Shown here piece by piece: positions 19,195-27,683 of a stretch of DNA of 64,000 bases; the first letter of the stretch is position 1; each line of letters opens with the position of its first letter. Origin of the DNA: Acidimicrobiales bacterium (GTDB taxonomy: Bacteria > Actinomycetota > Acidimicrobiia > Acidimicrobiales > Acidimicrobilacustridaceae); the NCBI GenBank assembly GCA_018401565.1, contig JAGYKS010000021.1:93307-157306 (forward strand). The letters run 5' to 3'. The notes under the pieces are model-generated. The model did not search any database and had not been told where the DNA came from. It worked only from the letters and a program-made list of their open reading frames with translations. The position numbers and the translations under genes are program-made.

Positions 19195-19210
19195 ATACCC
19201 ACGGGGGTAT
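19195..19210. promoter_or_regulatory. CsoR/CstR-like operator overlapping the thioredoxin promoter
   Basis: ATACCCACGGGGGTAT is a perfect palindrome: ATACCC, a 4-bp centre and GGGTAT. This matches the G/C-rich type of site used by the CsoR/CstR family of copper and persulfide sensors. A -10-like TATACT (19208-19213) overlaps the right arm, so a bound repressor would block the promoter. It lies 67 bp upstream of the thioredoxin start. No csoR/cstR gene is in the window. Confidence 0.6.
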
Positions 19211-19276
19211 ACTGGTTACACCGTTTGATTCGACGACAACCCATCTGGGGTTGACCCCCGACCCAGCGAGGTAACC

Positions 19277-19663
19277 ATGAGCACCATCGACATCACCGCC
19301 GACAATCTGGCCACCACCATCGACGACAACGACATTGTTCTGGTCGACTGGTGGGCCAGCTGGTGCGGGCCGTGCCAGAGCTTCGCTCCGGTGTTCGAAA
19401 AAGCAGCGGTGGACAATCCCGACATCGTGTTCGGCAAGGTTGACACCGAAGCCAATCAGGACCTGGCCGGGGCAGCGGGAATCATGTCCATCCCCACGCT
19501 CATGGTCTTTCGGGAAAAGGTCCTGCTGTTCTCCCAGCCCGGTGCCCTTCCGGCCGCCGGACTGTCGGACCTCATCGACCAGGTGCGAAACATCGATATG
19601 GCCGACGTTCATGCCGCCCTCGCCGAACAGCAGGCGGAGTCGGGCACAGCCGCCAGTTCCTGA
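19277..19663 (+). CDS. trxA: Thioredoxin
   Basis: About 128 residues, single thioredoxin fold. The active site is DWWASWCGPCQSFAPVF with the classical WCGPC, and the cis-Pro is in AGIMSIPTLMVF. It reduces disulfides and persulfides in the cytosol using electrons from thioredoxin reductase (not in the window). The ATG at 19277 follows GAGGTAACC. A C-terminal extension of about 20 residues beyond the fold is Ala/Glu-rich. Regulation is suggested by the palindrome at 19195, which would tie this copy to copper or reactive-sulfur stress. It is followed by 15-bp tandem repeats. Confidence 0.93.
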   Translation: MSTIDITADNLATTIDDNDIVLVDWWASWCGPCQSFAPVFEKAAVDNPDIVFGKVDTEANQDLAGAAGIMSIPTLMVFREKVLLFSQPGALPAAGLSDLIDQVRNIDMADVHAALAEQQAESGTAASS

Positions 19664-19682
19664 GCCGTCTCGGACCCAGCCG

Positions 19683-19757
19683 GCTCGCGGGGCGTTTGCT
19701 CGTGGGGCGTTGGCTCGCGGGGCCAAGACCGGCGGGGCGTTGGCTCGCGGGGCCTTT
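19683..19757. repeat. Imperfect 15-bp tandem repeats between thioredoxin and DUF1800
   Basis: Four or five copies of a GTTGGCTCGCGGGGC-like unit are present, one interrupted by CAAGACCGG. Translated on the plus strand they give ARGAF/ARGAL five-residue units, but this lies beyond the thioredoxin stop and is not taken as coding. Confidence 0.8.
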
Positions 19758-19818
19758 GCCAGCATCCAATGACATACTTCAGGGGTGCAGGGGCGAGGGC
19801 CAGAGTCGACGCAACAGG

Positions 19819-21353
19819 TTGCTGGACCCTTCCCGACGACCGAGCCCACGCCGCATACCGGGTGAGACCGTCGGCATTGACCGCCGACAGTTGCTCAAGG
19901 CAGCGGCCGGAGTGGCGGGGCTGCTGGCCGTTGGGGCCACGGTCACCGGGTGCGACATGGTGGTCGACACCTCTGACCCGCTGACCCACCTGGCCCGCAG
20001 AGCCACCTTCGGACTCAGCGGTCCCACCCTGGCCAGAATGCGTTCGATCGGTGCGTCGGCCTGGCTCGACGAGCAATGTGACCCGTCGCGCATCGACACC
20101 TCGGCCGTGGACGCCAAGGTGGCCCGACTTCCGCATGTGGGTGCCAACGTCGCCGAACTCCGGGCGGCGATTGGCGCCGGGGGCGAGGTCGGGTCCCAGG
20201 TCCGGCTCGCTGCCCTGATCCGGCAAATCGAGAGCCCGGCCCAACTGCACGAGCGCATGGTCGAGTTGTGGAGCGACCACCTCAACGTGCCCATCACCGA
20301 CCAGACCCTGGGGGTACTCAAGACCATCGAGGACCGGACCGTCATCAGACCAGGCGCCCTGGGGCGCTTCGCCGACCTGCTGGTGGCCTCGGCCCAAAGC
20401 CCAGCGATGCTCGTGTACCTCGACAATGCCACCAGCAAGCGACAGGCCCCCAACGAAAACTACGCACGCGAACTGCTCGAGCTTCACACCCTGGGAGTGG
20501 GCAACTTCTCCGAAGACGACGTGGCCGGCACCGCCCGACTCCTCACCGGATGGACCGTCAACCCAACCACCGGGCAGTTCGCGTTCAATGTCGCCAACCA
20601 CGACCCCGGTCGGGTGGCGATGGTGGGCTGGACGCGTCCGGTCGGGGGCACGCCACTCAGTCACGGCGTGTCGTTCCTGACCCATCTGGCCCGTCATCCC
20701 GCCACCGCCCGCATGGTGGCCACCAAAGTGGCGCGACGCTTTTGCACCGACCGACCCTCACCGGGGCTCGTCGACTCACTGGCGGCCGTCTACACCGCCA
20801 ACGACACCGCCATCGTCCCGGTGCTTCGGGCGTTGTTCGCCCATCGGGAGTTCGCAGCCTCGGGCGGAGCCAAGTTCCGACGCCCACTCGACTGGTTCAC
20901 CGCTGTCGCCCGCGCCACTGGCACGACAGTGGTGGTCGCCACCGACGCCCGACTGAACCGCCTGGGCGTTACCGCCCAGTCGTTGGGCCAGCTTCCGTTC
21001 GCCTGGCCGGCCCCAAACGGTTACCCCGACGTTGAGGGAGCGTGGCTGAACGCCGGAGGTCTGCTGGCCCGATGGAACGTGGCCGGCGACCTGCTGGCTC
21101 GGCGCCATTGCCCTGCATGGTGGCCCCGGTTGACGTCCTGCGCCAGGGACTCACCGGGCGTCGAACCGACGATGCCATCGCCGAGCTTGCTGGCCGTGTC
21201 CTGCACGAGCCGCTCACACCCGGCGGGCAGAGCCTGCTCGTCCAGCACAGCCGTCTGGCCGGCGTCACACAACTGACGTCGGCGCAGTCAGCACAGCTGG
21301 TGCGCACCGTGGTTCCCGTCATGCTCGCCTCGGCCGACTTCCAGTACCGGTGA
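19819..21353 (+). CDS. DUF1800 protein with Tat signal (frame break near 21100)
   Basis: The twin-arginine motif DRRQLLKAAAGVAGLLA begins the export signal. The DUF1800 body follows: LARRATFGLSGPTLARM, VELWSDHLNVPI, NENYARELLELHTLGVG and VAGTARLLTGWTVNP are hallmark blocks. Near 21100 the frame breaks and the C-terminus continues as VAPVDVLRQGLTGRRTDDAI through SADFQYR and the stop at 21351. The start is unresolved: TTG at 19819 is the nearest plausible codon, and an indel may hide an ATG. The DUF1501 gene starts on the stop codon (GTGA). These pairs are exported together; the function is unknown. Confidence 0.8.
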
Positions 21354-22689
21354 CTGCGATGACCCAACCCACTGCGCCCCCAGATCAACCGTCCAACCCA
21401 CCGGTGGATGCGAATCAGGCGCCACCGCATAACGTCGACCACCAGCTGCCCCCAACGACGCGGCGGCGTTTCCTGGCCGGAGCCGGACTGGCCGTCGGGA
21501 CCGTGGGCGCAGCAGGAGCACTTGGGGTGCTGGGTGGAAGCCTGGGTGGGGTGCTCGGACCGCAGGGGGCACTCGGCTCGATTGCGGCGGCTGGGCCACA
21601 GCGGCGCGGCGACGGCCAGCTGATCGTGGTGTTCCTGCGCGGCGGCACCGACGGACTCAGCGCGGTGGTACCCGCCGGGGACCCCGGGTACTACGCCAAC
21701 CGGCCCGGCATCGCCGTGCCGGCTGAGGCCACCCTGCCCCTGGACACGATGTTCGGACTTCATCCCGCCATGGCCCCGCTGTACGGCCTGTGGCAGGACC
21801 GGCGTCTGGCCGTGATCCAGGCCGTGGGCAACCCAGCCCGTTCCCGCAGCCATTTCGACGCCCAGGATCTCCTCGAGCAGGATCCACCACCAGACGTGGC
21901 GACGGCGCCGGCTGGCTCACCGCCATCTGGCCACCAGTTCGGGCAGCGCCGCCGCACGACGGGCTGTTTCGGGGCGTGGCCATTTCGTCCAACATGCCCG
22001 GGAGTCTGCGCGGCTCAGGAGCGTTGTCCATTCCCAGCCTGGCGGGATTCGGGTTGGGCGGCATCAGCGGGGCAACCGCAGGCTGGAACGGCACCCTGCG
22101 CATGGCGTACTCGGGCTTCACCACCGTGGAGGCCACCGGCCAGTCGACGCTCGCAGCCATTGCCGCCACCACCGGCATCGCCCGGCCGCCGGCGGGGGCA
22201 GGACCCTTCGCCGACGCCGCCGCCCTGCTGGACAGTCCGTTGGGGGTGGAGGTGGTGACCATCGACGTTGGAGGATGGGACACCCACAACGCCATGGGGA
22301 CCCACACCGCTGGCGACATGCGCAATCTTCTGGCCGGGCTTGCCACCAACCTCGCCAACCTCCAGACCGACCTCGATGCCAGGGGCCTCGCCGGAGTGAC
22401 CACTGTGGTGATGAGCGAATTCGGCCGTCGTGTGCTCGAAAACGCCAGTGGCGGCACCGACCACGGGGCCGCAAACATGATGTTGATGATGGGCGGGCGG
22501 GCACGAGGCGCTGTGGTGCACGGCGAGTGGCCCGGTCTGGCACCGTCACAACTCGACCGGGGTGACGTCGCCATCACCACCGATGTCCGTGACGTGTTGT
22601 GGGAGATCGTGCGCGACGTTCTGGGTAACCCCTCTCCGCACACGGTGTTCAGTGGCCACACCCCAACCCCGGTCGGCACCACGACCTAG
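21350..22689 (+). CDS. DUF1501 protein with Tat signal (frame break near 21885)
   Basis: DUF1501 is an alkaline-phosphatase-like (sulfatase superfamily) domain. The Tat signal is TTRRRFLAGAGLAVGTVGAA. The fold begins GQLIVVFLRGGTDGLSAVVP, an early strand and metal-ligand region, followed by LPLDTMFGLHPAMAPLYGLW. The frame breaks near 21885; RRGDGAGWLTAIW, VVTIDVGGWDTHNAMGTHTA and TVVMSEFGRRVLENASGGTD with HGAAN complete the domain. Inserting one base repairs it. Starts are GTG 21350, coupled to the DUF1800 stop, or ATG 21359. The metal-ligand pattern suggests a hydrolase, but no activity is established for the family. Confidence 0.83.
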
Positions 22690-22754
22690 GGTTCCTACCG
22701 GCCCCTCCCCAGCCCGGTACACCGGCTGGTGGCACTACCTACCAGGAGATTCCC

Positions 22755-23567
22755 ATGACCGACGCAGCGCTCGTAGAGGTGACGTATCCGCGCCCTCATG
22801 TGGCCCAGATCACCCTCAACCGACCCGAACGCATGAACGCGATGTCGTTCGATCTGGTGGTGCCGTTTCGCGACGCCATCGACACCGTGGCAGCCGACAA
22901 CAACACCTGGGTGGTGGTGCTGACCGGCACCGGACGCGGGTTCTGCGCTGGAGCCGACCTCGAGGACTCGGGCATCCCACCGGGGATCGATGGGCTCGGA
23001 CTGTCGGGCATCGCCGTCAAGGCCATGGAGTACCTGTCGGATCTGGTGCTTGCCCTGCGATCGATGCCCCAACCCGTGATCGCAGCGGTGAACGGGCCGG
23101 CGATCGGTGGCGGCATGTGTCTGAGTCTGGGGGCCGACATCCGTATCGCTGCCGAGTCGGCCCGGTTCCGGGCCGCCGGCATCAACAACGGTCTCACCGC
23201 CAATGAACTCGGGGTGAGCTTTCTGCTCCCCAAGGCCATCGGCACCTCCCGGGCATTCGAGATCCTGCTCACCGGTCGTGACGTGGACTCTGCCGAAGCC
23301 GAGCGCATCGGTCTGGTGTCACGCACCGTTCCCGACGCCGACCTGCTCGACACCTGTTACGAGATGGCCGAGCGCATGTGTGGCCATAGCCGGGTGGGCA
23401 CCCAGCTCACCAAGCAGGTGCTGTGGTCGTCGCTGGAGATCAACTCCCTGGAGGCAGCCATCAACCTCGAGAACCGCTCGCAGTTGCACGTCCGACTCAC
23501 CACCGACAACTTCGCCGAGTCGATCCGGGCCCGTCGCGACGGTCGTCCACCGGTGTTCGAGGACTGA
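22755..23567 (+). CDS. Enoyl-CoA hydratase/isomerase family protein
   Basis: About 270 residues, crotonase fold. VAQITLNRPERMNAMSFDLV is the opening block. GRGFCAGADLEDSG and PAIGGGMCLSLGADIRIAAE form the CoA-binding and oxyanion-hole loops. The Glu expected in hydratases is present (AANELGV region), so hydration of trans-2-enoyl-CoA in beta-oxidation is plausible; other crotonase reactions remain possible. The ATG at 22755 follows AGGAGATTCCC, a strong ribosome site. The gene stands alone, convergent with the MBL gene. Confidence 0.9.
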   Translation: MTDAALVEVTYPRPHVAQITLNRPERMNAMSFDLVVPFRDAIDTVAADNNTWVVVLTGTGRGFCAGADLEDSGIPPGIDGLGLSGIAVKAMEYLSDLVLALRSMPQPVIAAVNGPAIGGGMCLSLGADIRIAAESARFRAAGINNGLTANELGVSFLLPKAIGTSRAFEILLTGRDVDSAEAERIGLVSRTVPDADLLDTCYEMAERMCGHSRVGTQLTKQVLWSSLEINSLEAAINLENRSQLHVRLTTDNFAESIRARRDGRPPVFED

Positions 23568-23591
23568 TCGCCGCCCCGTTTTCCGGCAGCG

Positions 23592-24554
23592 TCAGGCTCG
23601 GCTGTTGGCAGCCCGCCAATGGGCCATGTCAGCGAAGATGTCGAGCACGCCGGGGGCGGTGGCGCTGGGGTCCAGATGACGGTACACCGTGGCTACGTTG
23701 GCCACGATGCGCTCGGACTCACCCCAGTCGGCCCACGGACCCAGCACCATGTCGGCCACGGCGTCGGCCGCCGACATTCCGGCGTGGAACCTGCCGGTGG
23801 CCTCGGCGTCCACCCAGGCCAGATACGCACCCACCTCAGCCAACTCGCCGGTGCCGCACACCGGTCCATGGCCGGGCACGATGGTGTCCACCCCGAGGCT
23901 GATGATGTGGTCGATGGCAGCGCACCAGTTGGCCAGCGGACCGGCCCACACAATGGGAGTGCCACCAATGAAAGCCAAGTCGCCCACGAACGCCGTCGCC
24001 GCCGCCGGCACGTGCACGATCACGTCGCCGCCAGTATGGGCCGGCCCCAACTCGTGCAGCTCGATCTCAACCCCCGAAACGTCCAGACCCAGATGCCCAC
24101 TGAACGTGCGAGTGGGTGGGGTCAACTCGACGTCGTCGAATCGGAAGGCACCGAAACACTCCCGGGCATAGGCGGTCAGCACCGGGTCCCCCAGGTCGCT
24201 GGTGACCATGGCGTGCAGCAGCGCCGGGGGGATGTCCTCCATCTCGGTGGCGGTGGCCGCCGACGAAATGATCTCGGCTCCAGCCACCAACTGGTTGCCA
24301 AAGCAGTGATCGCCGTTGGCATGGGTGTTGACCACGGTGCCGATGGGCGCTGTCGGGATAACCCCGGACATCTCGGTGAGCATGGCGGCGGTCAACCTGA
24401 CATCAAACAGCGTGTCGATCAGCAACGAACTGCCATCCCCCACCACCAGACCAGCGTTGGACCATCCCCAACCGCCATCGGGTTGCAGATAGCAAAACAG
24501 GCCGTCGTCGAGTTCGTGCAGGCCGTGGTCGAACGGCGGACGCAACGTGCTCAT
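23592..24554 (-). CDS. Metallo-beta-lactamase-fold hydrolase
   Basis: About 320 residues. The MBL metal motif is NTHANGDHCFGN (HxxxDH arrangement with Asn in between). The later ligands are HTGGDVIVHVP, VGDLAFIGG (Asp) and VPGHGPVCG (His). The N-terminus (NAGLVVGDGSSLLIDTLFD) is the usual first strand pair. A C-terminal helical extension of about 60 residues is also seen in Acidimicrobiia and mycobacterial members. The substrate is not clear; glyoxalase-II-like or quorum-lactonase-like roles are possible. Start at ATG 24554. The bases just upstream contain a short CATGATCAGCG duplication. Confidence 0.85.
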   Translation of the reverse strand: MSTLRPPFDHGLHELDDGLFCYLQPDGGWGWSNAGLVVGDGSSLLIDTLFDVRLTAAMLTEMSGVIPTAPIGTVVNTHANGDHCFGNQLVAGAEIISSAATATEMEDIPPALLHAMVTSDLGDPVLTAYARECFGAFRFDDVELTPPTRTFSGHLGLDVSGVEIELHELGPAHTGGDVIVHVPAAATAFVGDLAFIGGTPIVWAGPLANWCAAIDHIISLGVDTIVPGHGPVCGTGELAEVGAYLAWVDAEATGRFHAGMSAADAVADMVLGPWADWGESERIVANVATVYRHLDPSATAPGVLDIFADMAHWRAANSRA

Positions 24555-24573
24555 GATCAGCGAGGGCTCATGA

Positions 24574-25125
24574 TCAGCGGGGCTCGCAGATGACCAGCGG
24601 GATGTCGCGATCGGTACCGGCCTGGTAGTTGTCGTAGTCAGGCCATACCGCTGCCGCCAACGGCCACAGCTCGGCCTTCTCGGCCGGTGACGCCACCCGG
24701 GCCCGCATGTCGTTCACATCGGCCATGTCCTGAACGGTCACCTCGGGGTTGGCCACCACATTGTGGAACCACTGCGGATGGCTGGGTGCCCCACCCAGCG
24801 AGGCAACCACCAGATAGTTGTCCCCGTGGCGCACGCGAATCAACGGGGTACGACGTACCTTGCCCGAGCGGGCCCCGGTGGTGGACAAGATGACGCACGG
24901 GGCGTCCATCCAGATCCCGCCCTCAACACCATCAGTGGCCAGGTACTGGGCCACGTGGTCGGCGATTGGTTCCCACGGGCTGGGCTCGTAGTCGGCAGTG
25001 TCTTGTGCGTTGTCGTCAACGCTGTCGTCAACATTGTTGTCAACGCTGTCGTGAACACTGTCTGGCACGGCGGGCTCCCCATCGTTGGTCATGACGTCTG
25101 CATCGCTCTGTCGGATCACGTTCAC
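24574..25125 (-). CDS. F420-dependent nitroreductase-like protein (Ddn/DUF385 family)
   Basis: About 183 residues. The fold is the Ddn split barrel: GIWMDAPCVILSTTGARSGK then VRRTPLIRV, which binds F420H2, and SLGGAPSHPQWFHNVVANPE. The first ~40 residues are an acidic low-complexity stretch of V-D-D/N repeats (DSVDNNVDDSVDD), encoded by a 15-bp tandem repeat near 25005-25065, and add no conserved sequence. The start is GTG 25125 or ATG 25092. F420-dependent reduction of quinones or nitro-aromatics is the known chemistry; the natural substrate is unknown. Confidence 0.83.
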   Translation of the reverse strand: MNVIRQSDADVMTNDGEPAVPDSVHDSVDNNVDDSVDDNAQDTADYEPSPWEPIADHVAQYLATDGVEGGIWMDAPCVILSTTGARSGKVRRTPLIRVRHGDNYLVVASLGGAPSHPQWFHNVVANPEVTVQDMADVNDMRARVASPAEKAELWPLAAAVWPDYDNYQAGTDRDIPLVICEPR

Positions 25126-25171
25126 GGTAAGTATTGCATCGGTGCACCCACCGTAAGCCGGTGGGCACCGC

Positions 25172-26205
25172 TCACCAGCGCGATCTCGACTCCTCGGCGA
25201 ATCCCTGCACCCGGTCGAAGGTCAGGGTTCGGCCGTCGTCGGTGGTGAACGACCCCGACCAAGTGCCGAACACCTGATGGGTCTCGGTGGCCAGCAGGCC
25301 CAGGCTGGTGGCCGAGTGTTTGTCGTGCCGGGGGGTCAGCTCCAGCGGCAGGCGGCCACCGGGGTCGGTCACCCGCCACGGCGTCATGGGAGCGTCCCAG
25401 TCGTAATGCCATGACAGCTCGTCGCCCATCTTGGTCAGCACACCATCAACGAGCACGCCGTTCTCGGTAGCACCGGTGCCTGCGGTCCACATCCCGCCCA
25501 GTTGCAGGCCCACCACACTGCCGTCGTCGGCCAGTCCCGCACCCCCGCCCCAGTTCCAACGCGTGGAGTACGGCCATCGCCCCCGGCCGACGTCGAGCAC
25601 CCCCCATGCCGGTCCGGCTTCGCCACCGATGGGCCAGATCCGGTCACCAACCACCAGTTCCCCTCGGCCGGCCGGGCCTGGTGCTTGGACGTGAACTGGA
25701 ACTGGCGGTCGCTCCATGGGATCACCACATTGAGCGACTCATGACCCTCAGGAAGTGTCACGGACACGTCCATGCGACCGGGAGTGCCGTCAGACCCGGT
25801 CCATGCCGCCCGCAGGTGGGTGGTGCCATCGGTGTCGTCGGTGATGGACAGATCCATGGCATTGCGGTGCATCTGAAGTGACGCAGTGCCCGACACGTCG
25901 GGCAGGTTGATTCCCCGCGCCAGAGGAACCATGACCGACCGACCACCGCTGGTGCCGTCGGTGAGGTCGGCCCACCACACGTCGGCGATGCCCAGGTAGT
26001 CCACATCGGCATAGGTGAGCGACATCACCACGTCGCCGGCAAGCACGGCCCAGTAATCCCAACGCTTGTTGCGACCCCAGCGTCCGGTCAGATTGGCCCG
26101 GTGCAGTGGCCTGCGGGACCAACCACGAGCGTCGCCATTGAGTTGCCTGCCATCAGGTGTGGCCAGATCAACGGGGTGGGTGATCTCACGCTCATGTGTT
26201 GTCAT
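25172..26205 (-). CDS. DUF2804 family protein (frame break at C-run 25660-25663)
   Basis: The N-terminal part from ATG 26205 includes NKRWDYWAVLAGDVVMSLTY and DLSITDDTDGTTHLRAAW, the opening of DUF2804. The frame breaks at CCCC (25660-25663); adding one base joins KHQARPAEG to ELVVGDRIWPIGGEAGPAWG and continues through NWGGGAGLADDGSVVGLQLG to the stop at 25172. The repaired protein is about 340 residues, the family length. DUF2804 proteins are predicted beta-sandwich proteins, probably lipid-related by fold similarity; no reaction is known. An AGGAG lies about 10 bases before the start. Confidence 0.8.
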
Positions 26206-26270
26206 CGTTGCGGTACTCCTGGCGATGCCGTGACCTTTGTCGCCACCCTATGTCGGAGCGACACCGACCT

Positions 26271-26303
26271 GTCACCACGCTGTAACCGTCGCGGCGTGGT
26301 GAC
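26271..26303. promoter_or_regulatory. 10-bp perfect inverted repeat in the 26206-26533 divergent spacer
   Basis: GTCACCACGC (26271-26280) and GCGTGGTGAC (26294-26303) flank a 13-base loop. The 328-bp spacer between DUF2804 (minus) and the Thr-rich protein (plus) holds no gene I can support; this repeat is its only clear structure. It may be an operator or a hairpin in the 5' leader of either gene. No T-run follows on either side, so a terminator is unlikely. Confidence 0.55.
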
Positions 26304-26533
26304 CGGCAGAAGTCGCCACTACCGTCCAAGAGGTTCCCCCACGTGATCGGGAACTTCAGTGACGTGACTGCACCAGCCGTTGATCTCGACGGCGGTGACA
26401 GTACCGGGGGGGCGCGCCGCACCACACACATCTGGTGCGAGCCGCCCAGCAGCAGACGTGCGAGGTCTGCCCAAGGTTCCACGACGCACGGTCATTCGTG
26501 TCGGCTCGCGCCTTCCATCAGGAGGCGTACCCC

Positions 26534-27482
26534 ATGCAAAAGACCAGTCCGAACACACCGAATCGGCCGGGATCTGGAAGATCAGGAAGGCCGTTCGCTT
26601 CGCTTGCGCTCATGGTCGCCGGCGTGGCGCTCATGGCCGTGGCTGTACTGGTGCCGTCGAGCGCCGGCGCAGTCGTGGTGGCGCCGGGGGTCACCGTGGA
26701 AGTGGACAACACTCCCTATTCGTCAGATCAGGGCGAGTGTGATGAGACTCGCGACGGTTGGCACATCATCATGAACGGGATCGAAACCACCGACGGCAAT
26801 CCCCCGACCGCCGACGATTTCGGGCCGGTGAATCTCATGTTCAGTGATGGGAGCACCGCACAGGCGTTGTTCACCGATGCATCAGGCGACAAGGTCGCCC
26901 ACTTCCTCAACGACGACGTCAACCAGGAGGGCGCATTCACCGTCACCGCCGGTGCCATGACCTTCCCCAACGGGACCCGCATCACATCGTTCAACAACCT
27001 CGTGATCAGCCATCCCCCGTGCGGGACGATCGTCACCACGACCACCACGGTGCCCGACACCACAACCACCACGGTGCCTGACACCACAACCACCACGGTG
27101 CCTGACACCACAACCACCACCAGTCCGGTGACCACCGAGACGACCACCACTACGGTGCCCGACACCACAACCACCACCAGTCCGGTCAGCACCGAAACCA
27201 CGACGACCACCAGCCCGGTGAGCACCGAAACCACCACAACCACCAGCCCGGTGAGCACACTTGCCCACCACCACCATCCCGCCAGGCACACCGATGAGCG
27301 CCACCATTGACACGGTGTACGTCGAGCGTCAGGTTCAGGCTGCGCGCACGACGAGGGCGTCCACTGGGTCCACCCTCCCGTCAACCGGCGTTGACGGCGG
27401 GCCGTTCGTGGTGACCGGCCTGCTGCTGCTGGCTGCGGGCATCTCGCTGTGGGCCATCAACCGACGCAAGGCCACAGCCTGA
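26534..27482 (+). CDS. Thr-rich LPxTG surface protein (frame break near 27255)
   Basis: ATG 26534 follows AGGAGG. The signal peptide (ALMVAGVALMAVAVLVPSS) leads to a ~110-residue globular domain (CDETRDGWHIIMNGIE through ISHPPCG). A stalk of TTTTTVPD and TTTTTSPVST repeats comes next. At about 27255 the frame shifts, and the C-terminus reads LPSTGVDGG, a hydrophobic helix and NRRK, which is a sortase signal. Two missing bases or one extra base in the repeat would explain the break. The globular domain is of unknown family. This is the second LPxTG-type protein in the window, and again no sortase is nearby. Confidence 0.72.
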
Positions 27483-27683
27483 CGAACCACAAGGTAGAGC
27501 GCTGAACACATGCCCAACGCCTCAATGGGGCGGGTCGGATCCACTTCTGGCCCGCCCCTTGTGGCGTGGCGACGAATGTCACCTCCGCGTCACCCGATTG
27601 CTCGGCACACTGAAACGAGGAAAAGAGTTACCCGGTGGTTGCCGGGTTCCGGTCGGAGCGGAAGACTTCAGGTGCGGCACGTC

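Noticed and set aside
19683-19772. Pentapeptide-like ARGAF/ARGAL repeats read across the thioredoxin 3' side
   Set aside because: They are beyond the thioredoxin stop in another frame, and come from 15-bp DNA repeats.
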